Source of the DNA: Bradyrhizobium sp. dw_78 | GTDB lineage: Bacteria; Pseudomonadota; Alphaproteobacteria; Rhizobiales; Xanthobacteraceae | Direction of reading: 5' to 3' | DNA: 64,000 bases | Assembly (NCBI RefSeq): GCF_018449525.1 | Contig: NZ_JAAVUS010000004.1 | Location: forward strand, 310,001-374,000 | Part shown: in pieces, positions 54,190 to 62,928 of the stretch | Layout: each line of letters starts with the position of its first letter | Numbering within the stretch: the stretch's first letter is position 1 | The notes under the pieces: model-generated | The model's database searches: none | What the model saw: only the letters and a program-made list of their open reading frames with translations | What the model was told of the DNA's origin: nothing | Made by a program: the position numbers and the translations under genes

Positions 54190-54624
54190 ATGTCTCAATA
54201 TACGGACGCCAATGCGGTACAATCCCTTGCCGGCACGAACACCACCGCAGACGTGACATCGCTGGTTGGCCGGATTCTGATCGCCGTCATCTTCCTGCTT
54301 TCGGGCCTTTCGAAGCTGGCGGCGCCCACAGCGACCATCGGATACATCACCTCCGCCGGATTGCCGCTACCGCAGGTCGCGCTGGCGATCTCCGTGATCA
54401 TCGAGGTCGGCGGTTCGATCGCGTTGATCACCGGCTATCAAACCAAATGGGCCGCTGGAATCCTCGCCGTCTTCACGATCGTGGCGGCGCTGGCCTTTCA
54501 CAACCATCTCGCCGATCAGAACCAGTTCATCAATTTCTTCAAGAATATCTCGATGACCGGCGGACTTCTGCAAGTCGTTGCCTTCGGCGCCGGCCGTTTC
54601 AGCCTCGACGCCCGCCGCCGCTGA
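54190..54624 (+). CDS. DoxX-family membrane protein
   Basis: A 144-residue inner-membrane protein with four hydrophobic helices: VGRILIAVIFLLSGLSKL, LALAISVIIEVGGSIALITG, WAAGILAVFTIVAALAFHNH and ISMTGGLLQVVAFG. This is the DoxX/TQO small-subunit-like family, often linked to redox stress. It is probably controlled by the LysR gene just upstream. Confidence 0.85.
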   Translation: MSQYTDANAVQSLAGTNTTADVTSLVGRILIAVIFLLSGLSKLAAPTATIGYITSAGLPLPQVALAISVIIEVGGSIALITGYQTKWAAGILAVFTIVAALAFHNHLADQNQFINFFKNISMTGGLLQVVAFGAGRFSLDARRR

Positions 54625-54667
54625 GAAGCATCAGGAACAGGCAGGCCTGACAGTCCGTCCCTGACGG

Positions 54668-57343
54668 CTATTCGGCCGCCTGTTCCAGCGGAGCCACCCT
54701 CGGCAGGATCATCTGGATCCGGGTTCCCTTGCCGGGCTCGGAATCCAGATTGAGCCGGCCGCCCAGGCGCGTGGTGACGATGCTGTAGACGATATGCAGG
54801 CCGAGCCCGGTACCGCCCTGATCGCGCCGCGTCGTGAAGAACGGATCGAACGCCCGGCGCCGCACATCGAGACTCATGCCACAGCCATCGTCGGAAAAAA
54901 CGATCTCGACATTGTCCTTGCCGTATTCACGGGCCTGAATATCGACCGTGCCGGGCCGGCCGTCGGGAAAGGCATGCGCCACCGCATTGAGGAAGAGGTT
55001 GGTGAGCACCTGCCCGTACGGACCGGGGTAGCTGTTCATGGTGAGATTGGGCTGGCAATTGACGGCCAGCGTCAGATGGTGCTTCCGCAAGCCGGGCCGC
55101 AGGCTCATCACCACCTGCTCGGTGAGATCGCCAAGATCGAACAGGCGCTGATCGGAATAATTGCGGTCGGCGGCGACCTGCTTGAACGACTGGATCAGTT
55201 CGGCGGCGCGATTGAGGTTGGCCACCAGCTGTGACGCCGCGTCGCGGCTGGTTTCCAGGAATTCGTTCAGGCGGGACCGCCGCAGATCGCCCCGCTCCAC
55301 CTCGGCGGTGAATATCGCGGTCTTGCGTTCCAGCGCCGAGGCAACCGTCAGGCTGATGCCGACGGGGTTGTTGACCTCATGGGCGACGCCGGCCACCAGG
55401 CGGCCGAGGGCTGCGAGCTTCTCCGCCTCGATCAGCGAGTTCTGGGTCTCCCGCAGGTTTCGCAACGCGGCTTCCGCCGAATCCTTGGCCTTGCGCATCT
55501 CCAACTCGCCGCGCTTGCGCTCGCCGATATCGAGCGCGACGGTGACGATGCTTTCGACACCGCCGTCGGTGTCGAGCAGCGGCAGCTTGTTCACCAGCCA
55601 TTGCCGCTGATGGCCGGAGAAATCCATGTATTCCTCCTCGTAGAAGCCAAGCCCTTTGCGGGTTGCCAGCACCCGCCTGTCGTTGTCGTCGGTCTTTTGC
55701 GAGCCATAGCGCGACATCAGGTCGGAGGTGGTGCGGCCGATCGCATCTGCCGGCTCGATCCCGAAAATGCCGGCCATGTAGTGGTTCATCAGCACATAAC
55801 GGAGCTGCCTGTCCTTGACGTTGATGACCGCGGGCACGGTGTCGATCACCTGTTGTAACAGCCGCCGGCCCTCGGCGATCGCATCCTCGGCGCGCTTCTG
55901 ATCGGTGATATCGCGGACCGTCCCCTCGTAGCGGACGACCGCGCCGGTTTCGTCGCGCACGGCGGTCGCGCTGTCGGAGAGCCACAGGATCGCTCCCCCG
56001 CGCCGGCGCACCTGATATTCGAACTCGCGGACCATACCGTCGCGCCGCATCAGCGCCTGATATTCGGCGCGCACCTCCGGATCCAGGTAGATCGTGCATG
56101 CGATATCGCTGATGCTGTTGATCAGATCCTCCGGCGTCTCATACCCCATCATCCGCGCCAGTGCCGGATTGGCGTTGAGCAGCACGCCGGCCGGCGTCGT
56201 CACATAGATCCCGTCGACCGAGCCCTCGAACAGCTTGCGATAGCTCTCCTCGGCGAGACGCTGCTCGGCCAACGCGTGAATGGCGGCCTCCCGCGCGGTA
56301 TCGGCATCGACCAGCGAGCGGCGGAACACCTCGGCGGCTCGGGCGATGTCACCGATTTCGTTGCGCACGCCGGTCGCGGGGATAGAGGCATGCTTCTCCC
56401 CCGCCGCCAGCGTGCGGATCGATTTCGCAATCGCCTTGAGGGGACGAACGGTCCGGCGCACCACGAATACCGACGCCAGCAGTCCGGCCAGCACGCCTCC
56501 GATGCCGAGAATGATGCTTTGCCATTTATCGTCGCGCAACGTCCTGGCGAAATCGTTGGCCAGCACGCGGCCGCGGCGGGCGCTGAGGTCACGCAATAGA
56601 TCTGTCACCCGTCCGATCTGCCGGCCTTCGGTGCCCAGAACATCCTTGTCGATATCCGCAATCTGGCTCTCGGTGCTGGATACCGCGATGACCGCATTGG
56701 TGTAGGCATTCACCGCCGTACGAAGCACACCGTCTTCGATCGGGATCGCCTGCATGCGCTGGGCGGCCTGCTCGGCCGCCGCCGGATTGCGCGCCAGCAG
56801 GGCTTCGGCAATCTGGTTCTGGGCCCGAAACAGCTCCCTGCGCGCCGGCCGATCGGCCGCGGACGCGACTGCGGATTCGAACTGCTCGCGCAATGACGGC
56901 AATGCCGCGATCTGCTCGGAACGGCGCGCGATCAACGCGGTGACGCGCTCGATCCCCTCGCGATAATTGGCAAGGCGCTGGACCACGCCGTCGATCATGT
57001 CCTGCTGCTCGGGCGCGAGCTCAAGCCGCGTCTTCTTCAGGAGCGCGCTCAGTTCCGAAGCCGCCGCGGCGACCCGGTCGGATTGCGCGCCCGGATCGGT
57101 CACGAAATCGCGCGCGGCAAGGCGCAGTTCATTGGTGCGCCGGTCGATCTCCTCGGCGAGGTCGCCGACGTCCTGCAACCGCTGCAATTCGGCAAAGGTC
57201 GCGTCGATATGGCGGATGGCGATGACGCTCGCCAGGCTGGTCGCGGTGATGACCGCCAGCACCAAAAGGAAACCGCCAAAGGTCAATTGACCGATCGAAA
57301 GCGGGAACGACCGTATCCGTTGGACAATGGCGGCAAAAGGCAT
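54668..57343 (-). CDS. membrane sensor histidine kinase with HAMP and two PAS domains
   Basis: An 891-residue kinase. A first transmembrane helix (about 18-45) and a second near 290-310 enclose a long helical periplasmic sensor. A HAMP domain (RRTVRPLKAIAKSIRTLAAGE), two PAS/PAC domains (YRKLFEGSVDGIYVTTPAGVLL and VIDTVPAVINVKDRQLRYVL) and a HisKA domain with phosphoacceptor His in LVAGVAHEVNNPVG follow. The HATPase shows NLFLNAVAHA, DDGCGM, FDPFFTTRR and GGTGLGLHIVYSIV. No receiver domain or response regulator gene is adjacent. ATG 57343 is the plausible start; the frame upstream is not conserved. Confidence 0.9.
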   Translation of the reverse strand: MPFAAIVQRIRSFPLSIGQLTFGGFLLVLAVITATSLASVIAIRHIDATFAELQRLQDVGDLAEEIDRRTNELRLAARDFVTDPGAQSDRVAAAASELSALLKKTRLELAPEQQDMIDGVVQRLANYREGIERVTALIARRSEQIAALPSLREQFESAVASAADRPARRELFRAQNQIAEALLARNPAAAEQAAQRMQAIPIEDGVLRTAVNAYTNAVIAVSSTESQIADIDKDVLGTEGRQIGRVTDLLRDLSARRGRVLANDFARTLRDDKWQSIILGIGGVLAGLLASVFVVRRTVRPLKAIAKSIRTLAAGEKHASIPATGVRNEIGDIARAAEVFRRSLVDADTAREAAIHALAEQRLAEESYRKLFEGSVDGIYVTTPAGVLLNANPALARMMGYETPEDLINSISDIACTIYLDPEVRAEYQALMRRDGMVREFEYQVRRRGGAILWLSDSATAVRDETGAVVRYEGTVRDITDQKRAEDAIAEGRRLLQQVIDTVPAVINVKDRQLRYVLMNHYMAGIFGIEPADAIGRTTSDLMSRYGSQKTDDNDRRVLATRKGLGFYEEEYMDFSGHQRQWLVNKLPLLDTDGGVESIVTVALDIGERKRGELEMRKAKDSAEAALRNLRETQNSLIEAEKLAALGRLVAGVAHEVNNPVGISLTVASALERKTAIFTAEVERGDLRRSRLNEFLETSRDAASQLVANLNRAAELIQSFKQVAADRNYSDQRLFDLGDLTEQVVMSLRPGLRKHHLTLAVNCQPNLTMNSYPGPYGQVLTNLFLNAVAHAFPDGRPGTVDIQAREYGKDNVEIVFSDDGCGMSLDVRRRAFDPFFTTRRDQGGTGLGLHIVYSIVTTRLGGRLNLDSEPGKGTRIQMILPRVAPLEQAAE

Positions 57344-57452
57344 GGGGTTTCCGGACCAGCTCCAGACAGCCCGCTTTATAGGCCGGAATCGGCTCCCAGG
57401 GGAACCGGCCCGGCAAACGCCGGAGGGCGATCGCGACGCCCCCAGCCCAGCC

Positions 57453-58427
57453 TCAATCCGGCGGGATTCCGGCGTCCTTGACGACCTTCGCCCACAGCGC
57501 CACATCGGCCCTGATGATGCCCGCGAACTCGGCTCGCGGCGCCGCCTTCGGCTCGCATCCCGCGAGATCGAGCTTGTGCTGCACATCCGGCGTCGCCAGC
57601 GCGGTGTCGAGCGCCTTGCTGATCCGGTCGGCGACCGGATCGGGGGTTGCGGCGGGGACGACGATGCTGAACCACGGCATCACCTGGGCTTCGGCATAGC
57701 CCTGCTCCGCCAGGGTCGGCACGTCGGGAAAATATTTGGAGCGGCCATCGCTGACCGCGCCGATGATCCGGATCGTGCCGGTCTGCATCTGCGCCAGCGC
57801 CTGGTTGGCGGAAAGAAGGGTCGAGGTGATCAGCCCGCTCGAAATGTCCACCACCATCTGCGGATAACCGCGATAACCGATGCCGGCGACGTCGATGCCG
57901 GCCAGCCGCTTGAACAATTCGAATCCCAGATGTCCGCTCGATCCCTTGCCGGGGTGGCTGTAGTTCAGCTTGCCGGGCATGGCCTTGGCCAGCGCGACAT
58001 ACTCGGCCACGTTGTTCGCCGGCAGCGCATTCGGGACGACGAAGAAATTCGGCGCTCGGCAAATCTGGCCGATCGGCGTGAAATCGCGCACCGGGTCCCA
58101 ATGCAGCGAAACGTTCAATGAGGGGCTGGCGGCAAAGAACGTCGTCACCAGCAGCCATGTATACCCGTCGGGCGCGGCATGCGCGACCTCCGCCGCCGCG
58201 ATCGACCCGTTGCCGCCGGATCTGGACTCGATGAGGATCGTCCCCTTCCACTGCTCGGCCATGCTCTGCGCGACGATCCGCCCGAACACGTCCGCCACGC
58301 TGCCGACCGAATAAGGATTGATCAGGCGGATCGGATGATCGGGAAAGTTCTGCTGTGCGACACTGGCCCCGGGCACAGCAGCAGCCAGCCACGCGCCGAT
58401 CATTACGCCGATGCGCCCGATCCTCAT
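57453..58427 (-). CDS. TctC/Bug-family periplasmic solute-binding protein
   Basis: A 324-residue periplasmic binding protein with a signal peptide (to VAQQ, about 25). The family pattern is clear: FPDHPIRLINPYSVGSVADVFGRIVAQ, GNGSIAAAEVAHAAPDGYTWLL, LNYSHPGKGSSGHLGFELF, FPDVPTLAEQGYAEAQVMPWFSIVVPAATPDPV. It would bind a carboxylate for a tripartite tricarboxylate transporter, but no TctA/TctB genes are adjacent, as for most Bug proteins. Confidence 0.9.
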   Translation of the reverse strand: MRIGRIGVMIGAWLAAAVPGASVAQQNFPDHPIRLINPYSVGSVADVFGRIVAQSMAEQWKGTILIESRSGGNGSIAAAEVAHAAPDGYTWLLVTTFFAASPSLNVSLHWDPVRDFTPIGQICRAPNFFVVPNALPANNVAEYVALAKAMPGKLNYSHPGKGSSGHLGFELFKRLAGIDVAGIGYRGYPQMVVDISSGLITSTLLSANQALAQMQTGTIRIIGAVSDGRSKYFPDVPTLAEQGYAEAQVMPWFSIVVPAATPDPVADRISKALDTALATPDVQHKLDLAGCEPKAAPRAEFAGIIRADVALWAKVVKDAGIPPD

Positions 58428-58507
58428 GCATCCCGCCCTGGTTGTTTTTATGGGCGCAGGATGCCGGGAATAGATGATCTCCGCAAGGAGGCCCTTGCCG
58501 TAGCGGC

Positions 58508-59368
58508 CTAGCCAACCGTGCCGACCTCGAACAATTCGCCGTCGTAGCCGGCCTCCGCGGGGATTCGGAGCTGGCGGCCGCCATTGAGCCTTGTCATCAC
58601 CGGCATCACCGTGACGATCGGCTTGCCCTTGATGTCATCGAGCGCCGCATGCACGTTCGGCTGCTTGCCGAGCCGGATCAAATTGCGCGTGGTCGGAAAC
58701 GGCAGCTTGAACCGCCCGCTCTCGCCGCCAGCGAGCGCCTCGCGCGGCGATAGCCAGATCGAGTCGGTGGATTCCTTGCCGTCATGGGCGCCGATCTGCT
58801 CCGGCGGAGCGGCGGCCAGAAAGAACCAGGTGTCAAACCGCTTCGGCATGCCCTCCGGCGTGATCCAGTGCGCATAGGGCACGAGTTCGTCGAGCGCCAG
58901 CGACAGTCCGCTGTCGGCAAGGATTGTTGCGAACGTGATCTTGCGATCACATAGGGCCGCACGATAAGCGGACTCGATCCCGGCGGCGCGCCCGGCATCG
59001 ATGAGCGCGTTCGAGCCGCGCGGCCGCGCCAGCAGGATACCGCTCTCCTCAAAGGTTTCGCGGATCGCGGCGATACGGAAACTCAACTCCGCCGCATCAA
59101 GCCCCCCGGCGCCGGAATAGAGTTCGGGTTCCGCGATGATCTCCTTGTCGGCGGCATCGACGCTGCCGCCGGGAAACACCAGCGCGCCCGAATTGAACTC
59201 GATCTGATGGTGCCGCACCATCATGAAGACTTCGATCTCGCCGCGGCCCTCGCCGTCGGCGTCGCGACCCCTGTCGTCGGCATCGCGGCCCTTGCCGCCG
59301 ACGCCGGCGACACTGTCACGCAACAGCAGGACCGTGGACGCCGGGCGCGGCGCGACAATGTCAGCCAT
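58508..59368 (-). CDS. NUDIX hydrolase
   Basis: A 286-residue hydrolase of nucleoside diphosphate-like substrates. The NUDIX box is split by an insertion: GALVFPGGSVD, then about 25 residues, then RIAAIRETFEESGILLAR with the catalytic REtfEE. The C-terminal part (PIVTVMPVMTRLNGG) is typical of the larger acyl-CoA-associated NUDIX proteins. Near the N-terminus is a low-complexity loop GGKGRDADDRGRDADGEGRG. ATG 59368 lies four bases after the DapA-like gene ends, suggesting coupling. Confidence 0.85.
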   Translation of the reverse strand: MADIVAPRPASTVLLLRDSVAGVGGKGRDADDRGRDADGEGRGEIEVFMMVRHHQIEFNSGALVFPGGSVDAADKEIIAEPELYSGAGGLDAAELSFRIAAIRETFEESGILLARPRGSNALIDAGRAAGIESAYRAALCDRKITFATILADSGLSLALDELVPYAHWITPEGMPKRFDTWFFLAAAPPEQIGAHDGKESTDSIWLSPREALAGGESGRFKLPFPTTRNLIRLGKQPNVHAALDDIKGKPIVTVMPVMTRLNGGRQLRIPAEAGYDGELFEVGTVG

Positions 59369-59372
59369 CAGT

Positions 59373-60329
59373 TCAGCCCGCGGCACTGGATTGCGGCTGC
59401 AAATTGGCGCGCTTGTCGAAACGGGCGACCCGCGACAACAGGTAATCCACTTCCGCCCGCGCGCCCGGTGTGATGCCCGCGCCCGGCTTGCGCTGCGCGC
59501 TCGAGACGATCACGCCGCGCTTCTGCAACACATATTTGCGCACCGCCAGGCCCGCGCCGGGCTGCTGCTCATAGCGGATCAGCGGCAGATGGGCATCGAA
59601 CAGATCGTGCGCGGCGTCGCGGCGGCCCTCCTTGGAGAGCTTCACGACGTCGATCAGCAATTCCGGGAAGGCGTAGCCGGTCATCGCGCCGTCGGCGCCG
59701 CGCTCCATCTCGAAATCGAGGAACAGCCCGCCATTGCCGCACAAGATCGACAGCGGCCGCAGCGAGCCATCCTTCTGGAAAGCACGGAGCGCGGAAATCT
59801 TTTCCAGCCCCGGCCAGTCCTCGTGCTTGAGCATCACGCAGGACGGGCTGTCCATCACGATCTTGCGGATCACCGCGGGCGTGAACACCACCGTCAATGT
59901 CAGCGGATAGTCCTGCAGCACCCAGGGAATATCGTCGCCGATCGCTTCCTGCGCCTGCTTGAAATAGCTGACGATCTGGTCGTCTGTGCGCAAATGCGGC
60001 GGCGGCGCGATCATGACGCCGGCGGCGCCGGCATCCATCGAGGCCCGCGCCAGCGAGCGCATCGAGGCAAATCCCGGCGCGGAGACGCCGACGATGATCT
60101 GCATGTTCTTGGCGCGCTTGACGAAGCGGACCGCCACCTGTTCGGCCTCGGCGGCGTCCAGCTTCGGCGCCTCGCCGAGGATGCCGAGCACGGTCACGCC
60201 GTCGCAGCCAACTTCGGTGTAGAAGTCGGTCAGCCGGTCGATGGACTTCTCGTCGATCCGGCCATCGTCGTGAAACGGCGTCGGTGCAATGGCAAAGGTG
60301 CCGGCGGCTTTGGCGGTAAGTTTTGTCAT
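59373..60329 (-). CDS. DapA-family (dihydrodipicolinate synthase/NAL) aldolase or dehydratase
   Basis: A 318-residue TIM barrel. GTFAIAPTPFHDDGRIDEKSIDRLTDFYTEVGCDGVTVLGILGEAPKL is the family beginning, with GxLGE in place of the usual GTTGE. A Tyr in VLQDYPL and the Schiff-base Lys in CVMLKHEDWPG are visible. Downstream residues differ from DapA itself, so it is probably a catabolic lyase of 2-keto acids. No lysine-biosynthesis gene is nearby. ATG 60329 is chosen by family alignment. It leads directly into the NUDIX gene. Confidence 0.85.
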   Translation of the reverse strand: MTKLTAKAAGTFAIAPTPFHDDGRIDEKSIDRLTDFYTEVGCDGVTVLGILGEAPKLDAAEAEQVAVRFVKRAKNMQIIVGVSAPGFASMRSLARASMDAGAAGVMIAPPPHLRTDDQIVSYFKQAQEAIGDDIPWVLQDYPLTLTVVFTPAVIRKIVMDSPSCVMLKHEDWPGLEKISALRAFQKDGSLRPLSILCGNGGLFLDFEMERGADGAMTGYAFPELLIDVVKLSKEGRRDAAHDLFDAHLPLIRYEQQPGAGLAVRKYVLQKRGVIVSSAQRKPGAGITPGARAEVDYLLSRVARFDKRANLQPQSSAAG

Positions 60330-60350
60330 TCGTATCTCATCTTTCTCTGT

Positions 60351-60453
60351 CGTCATTCCGGGGCGATGCAAAGCATCGAACTATGGTGCGCAATTGCGCA
60401 CCTGAGAATCTCGAGATTCCGGGTCTGGTCCTTCGGACCATCCCGGAATGACG
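60351..60453. repeat. palindromic intergenic repeat (GTCATTCCGGG family)
   Basis: GTCATTCCGGG (60352) and CCCGGAATGAC (to 60452) bracket a ~100-bp element with nested dyads such as GGTGCGCAATTGCGCACC and GGTCCTTCGGACC. Common intergenic repeat of Bradyrhizobium relatives. Confidence 0.8.
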
Positions 60454-60464
60454 GGTTACTACAC

Positions 60465-61343
60465 TTAGAACCGCCGCGCGCCCATCTTGATCTGTTCTTC
60501 GGTGAAGAAGATGTCGCTGGCATGTTCGACAATATCCTGCGCCTTCCAACCGGTATGCGGCGGCTTCCAGCCTTCCATTTCCATCATCCGCATCTCCCGA
60601 ACCCCGCGCGGGCCGGAAACGCCGAGCACCTTGCCGGTCTGATCGCCCGACAAATCGCTGACCATGTATAGCACGGCCGGCGCAATCCCGTCCGGTCCCA
60701 GCGCCGCGCCGGGATTTTCGATATAGCGCGGCAAATCGGCGGTCATGCGGGTCAGAGCGCCCGGGGCCAGCGTCCAGATCCGGATGTTGTATTTGCGGCC
60801 CTCGATCGCCAGCACATTCGACAATCCCCAGATACCGCCTTTGGCGGCGCCGTAATTGCTCTGGCCGAAATTGCCGATCAGCCCGGAGGTCGACGATGTA
60901 TTGACGATGACGCCGCCGCCGTTCTCGCGCATCCAGCGGAACACCGGCTGGGTACAGCAGAAGGTGCCTTTCAAGTGTACCTTGATGACCCTGTCCCAGT
61001 CGTCCTCCTTCGCCTTGGCGAAGGTCTGGTCGAGCAGGATGCCGGCATTGTTGACCAGGATATCGGCGCGGCCGAAATTCCGGATCGCGTCGTCGAACAC
61101 CGACTGGCCGCCGGCCAGGGTCGAGATATCGGCGCCGTTGGCCACCGCCCGGCCGCCTTCGGCCTTGATCGCGTCGACCACCTTTTGCGCCATCGACCTG
61201 TCGGCGCCGGAACCGTCGCGCGGGCCGCCGAGATCGTTGACCACCACGGCGGCACCTTCACGCGCGAACAGTTTCGCATAGGCTTCGCCGAGCCCGCCGC
61301 CCGCGCCGGTGATCAGCGCCACCTTGCCGTCGAGTAGTCCCAT
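60465..61343 (-). CDS. short-chain dehydrogenase/reductase
   Basis: A 292-residue NAD(P)-dependent oxidoreductase. Cofactor motif TGAGGGLG near residue 13, NDLGG, NNAG (ILVNNAGIL), catalytic Ser in NTSSTSGL and YxxxK as NYGAAKGG. The sequence style (GPRDGSGADRSMAQKVVDAIKAEGG) resembles the hydroxyacyl-CoA dehydrogenase part of multifunctional beta-oxidation proteins. The ~45-residue C-terminal tail (GWKPPHTGWKAQDIVEHASDIFFTEEQ) is an extension. It sits in a run with MaoC hydratase and thiolase genes. Confidence 0.9.
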   Translation of the reverse strand: MGLLDGKVALITGAGGGLGEAYAKLFAREGAAVVVNDLGGPRDGSGADRSMAQKVVDAIKAEGGRAVANGADISTLAGGQSVFDDAIRNFGRADILVNNAGILLDQTFAKAKEDDWDRVIKVHLKGTFCCTQPVFRWMRENGGGVIVNTSSTSGLIGNFGQSNYGAAKGGIWGLSNVLAIEGRKYNIRIWTLAPGALTRMTADLPRYIENPGAALGPDGIAPAVLYMVSDLSGDQTGKVLGVSGPRGVREMRMMEMEGWKPPHTGWKAQDIVEHASDIFFTEEQIKMGARRF

Positions 61344-61363
61344 GGCGTTTCTCCCTTCATCTT

Positions 61364-61468
61364 CGTCATTCCGGGGCAGCCCGCAGGGCTGAACCCGGAA
61401 TCCATCTAACCATTCGCGTGCTGGCGAAATGGATTCCGGGTTCGCGCTTCGCGCGCCCCGGAATGACG
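61364..61468. repeat. palindromic intergenic repeat (GTCATTCCGGG family), second copy
   Basis: CGTCATTCCGGGG (61364-61376) and CCCCGGAATGACG (61456-61468) are exact ends. A second dyad, ACCCGGAATCCAT and ATGGATTCCGGGT, is nested inside. It separates the MaoC and SDR genes. Confidence 0.85.
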
Positions 61469-61474
61469 ATGGTG

Positions 61475-62335
61475 CTAACCCAGCACCGTCCTGCCGCTCT
61501 TGATCACCGTGACGCCGCGCGCCTTCACCTTGGCCTCGAACGAAATCACATTGCCGTCCTTCCACAACTCCATCGTCACGGTCTCGCCCGGATAGACCGG
61601 CGACGAAAACCGCGCGGCGTGCTGTTTGAATGCCGAGGGATCGTAATCGGCATAGGTCTGCAGCACGCCACGGCAGGTAATGCCATAGGTACACATGCCG
61701 TGCAGGATCGGGCGCGGAAAGCCGGCGCGCTTGGCGAATTCGGGATCGGAATGCAGCGGGTTGCGGTCGCCGCAGAGGCGATAGACCAGCGCCTGGTCCG
61801 GCCGGGTCGGAATATCGACGATCCTGTCGGGCGCACGCGCCGGCACCTTATGCGGTTCGGGCTGGCCTTCCGAGGGCCCGCCGAAACCGCCGTCGCCGCG
61901 CGCGAAACGCGACGCCACCAGCGTCGCCAGCTTCGCGCCGTTACTATCCTTCAGCACCGTCTGGTGCCGGATCACCGCGCCCTTGTCCTTGCCCTTGTCG
62001 AAGACGTCGAGCACGGTGGAGTCTGCGGTGATATGGGCTGAGGTGGCGAGCGGCTTGTGGAAGGTAATGTCGCGCTCGCCGTCAACCACCAGCACGCGGT
62101 TGAGATTCATCTCGCCGGGGCCCGCACCCCAGGCCGCGACAGACGCAAAGGTCGGCACCACCTTCAGCGCGCGCGGCGTGGCGGTGGCTTCATTGACGAA
62201 GGACAGTTCTCTCTCGTCCATCGGGTCCGCGCCGAGCCCGATGCCATAGGCATAGAGCATCACCTCGCGATCAGTGTAGGCGTATTGCTGGCCGAGATTT
62301 TTCAGGGCCATCAGCGCGTCGTAGTCGATCGGCAT
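61475..62335 (-). CDS. MaoC-family enoyl-CoA hydratase
   Basis: A 286-residue double hot-dog hydratase adding water to 2-enoyl-CoA. The second hot-dog carries the hydratase motif YRLCGDRNPLHSDPEFAKRAGFPRPILHGMCTYG, with catalytic Asp and His in DRNPLH. The N-terminal half (VMLYAYGIGLGADPMDERELSFV ... PTFASVAAWG) is the degenerate first domain, as in MFE-2 hydratase 2. With the SDR it could supply the two middle steps of a beta-oxidation cycle. Confidence 0.9.
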   Translation of the reverse strand: MPIDYDALMALKNLGQQYAYTDREVMLYAYGIGLGADPMDERELSFVNEATATPRALKVVPTFASVAAWGAGPGEMNLNRVLVVDGERDITFHKPLATSAHITADSTVLDVFDKGKDKGAVIRHQTVLKDSNGAKLATLVASRFARGDGGFGGPSEGQPEPHKVPARAPDRIVDIPTRPDQALVYRLCGDRNPLHSDPEFAKRAGFPRPILHGMCTYGITCRGVLQTYADYDPSAFKQHAARFSSPVYPGETVTMELWKDGNVISFEAKVKARGVTVIKSGRTVLG

Positions 62336-62383
62336 TTTTGTCCTTCCTCCCGAATTTTCTTTTTAGCGGCGCCCGTTGCTGCG

Positions 62384-62532
62384 CCCTCTCCCCTTGTGGG
62401 AGAGGGCTACGCTGGTGGTGCCACGCATTCGCTGCGGTGAGGGGTTTGCGCTACAAACAAATCTCCTCCGCGGTTGGAGACCCCTCACCCGCCTTCGCTT
62501 TGCGAAGGCACCCTCCCCACAAGGGGAGAGGG
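62384..62532. repeat. palindromic intergenic repeat (CCCTCTCCCC family)
   Basis: CCCTCTCCCCTTGTGGG (62384-62400) and CCCACAAGGGGAGAGGG (62516-62532) are perfect inverted ends of a ~150-bp element with GGTGAGGGG/CCCCTCACC inside. It lies between the DUF35 and MaoC genes and probably ends the upstream transcript or forms an mRNA hairpin. Confidence 0.85.
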
Positions 62533-62538
62533 AAAAAA

Positions 62539-62928
62539 TTACGCCGGCGTGAAGAAAGGCAGCGGCGCGCCGTCGGTCGGCTTGAACACCACCTTGACCT
62601 TCTGCCCGATCTTCAGCGTGTCGATGTCGCAATCGACGATATTGGTTTGCAGCGACGGCCCTTCCTTCAACGTGACATAGGCGATCGCGTAAGGCCCGGT
62701 CGGTGATTTGCGCATCAGGCTGAAGGTGTAGATCGTGGCCTCGCCCGAGCTGTGTTCCCACACCGTCTTGTCGGAGAAGCAGAACGGGCAGATCGAGCGC
62801 GGAAAGTAATGCGGCTCGCCGCAGGCGGTGCAGCGCTTGATCATGAACTTGCCTTCGGTGGCGGCGTCCCAGAACGGTTTGGTTTCGGGATTGCCCTGCG
62901 GCGTCGGATATTTCTTGGCCTCGGTCAT
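62539..62928 (-). CDS. DUF35/OB-fold zinc-ribbon protein, thiolase partner
   Basis: A 129-residue two-domain protein. A rubredoxin-like zinc ribbon (KRCTACGEPHYFPRSICPFC, four Cys) precedes an OB-fold (GEATIYTFSLMRKSPTGPYAIAYVTLKEG). Such proteins bind acyl-CoA and act with thiolase-like enzymes, as in the ChsH2-Ltp2 aldolase of steroid side-chain breakdown. The start overlaps the stop of the thiolase gene by one base (TGATG), which fits subunits of one complex. Confidence 0.88.
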   Translation of the reverse strand: MTEAKKYPTPQGNPETKPFWDAATEGKFMIKRCTACGEPHYFPRSICPFCFSDKTVWEHSSGEATIYTFSLMRKSPTGPYAIAYVTLKEGPSLQTNIVDCDIDTLKIGQKVKVVFKPTDGAPLPFFTPA

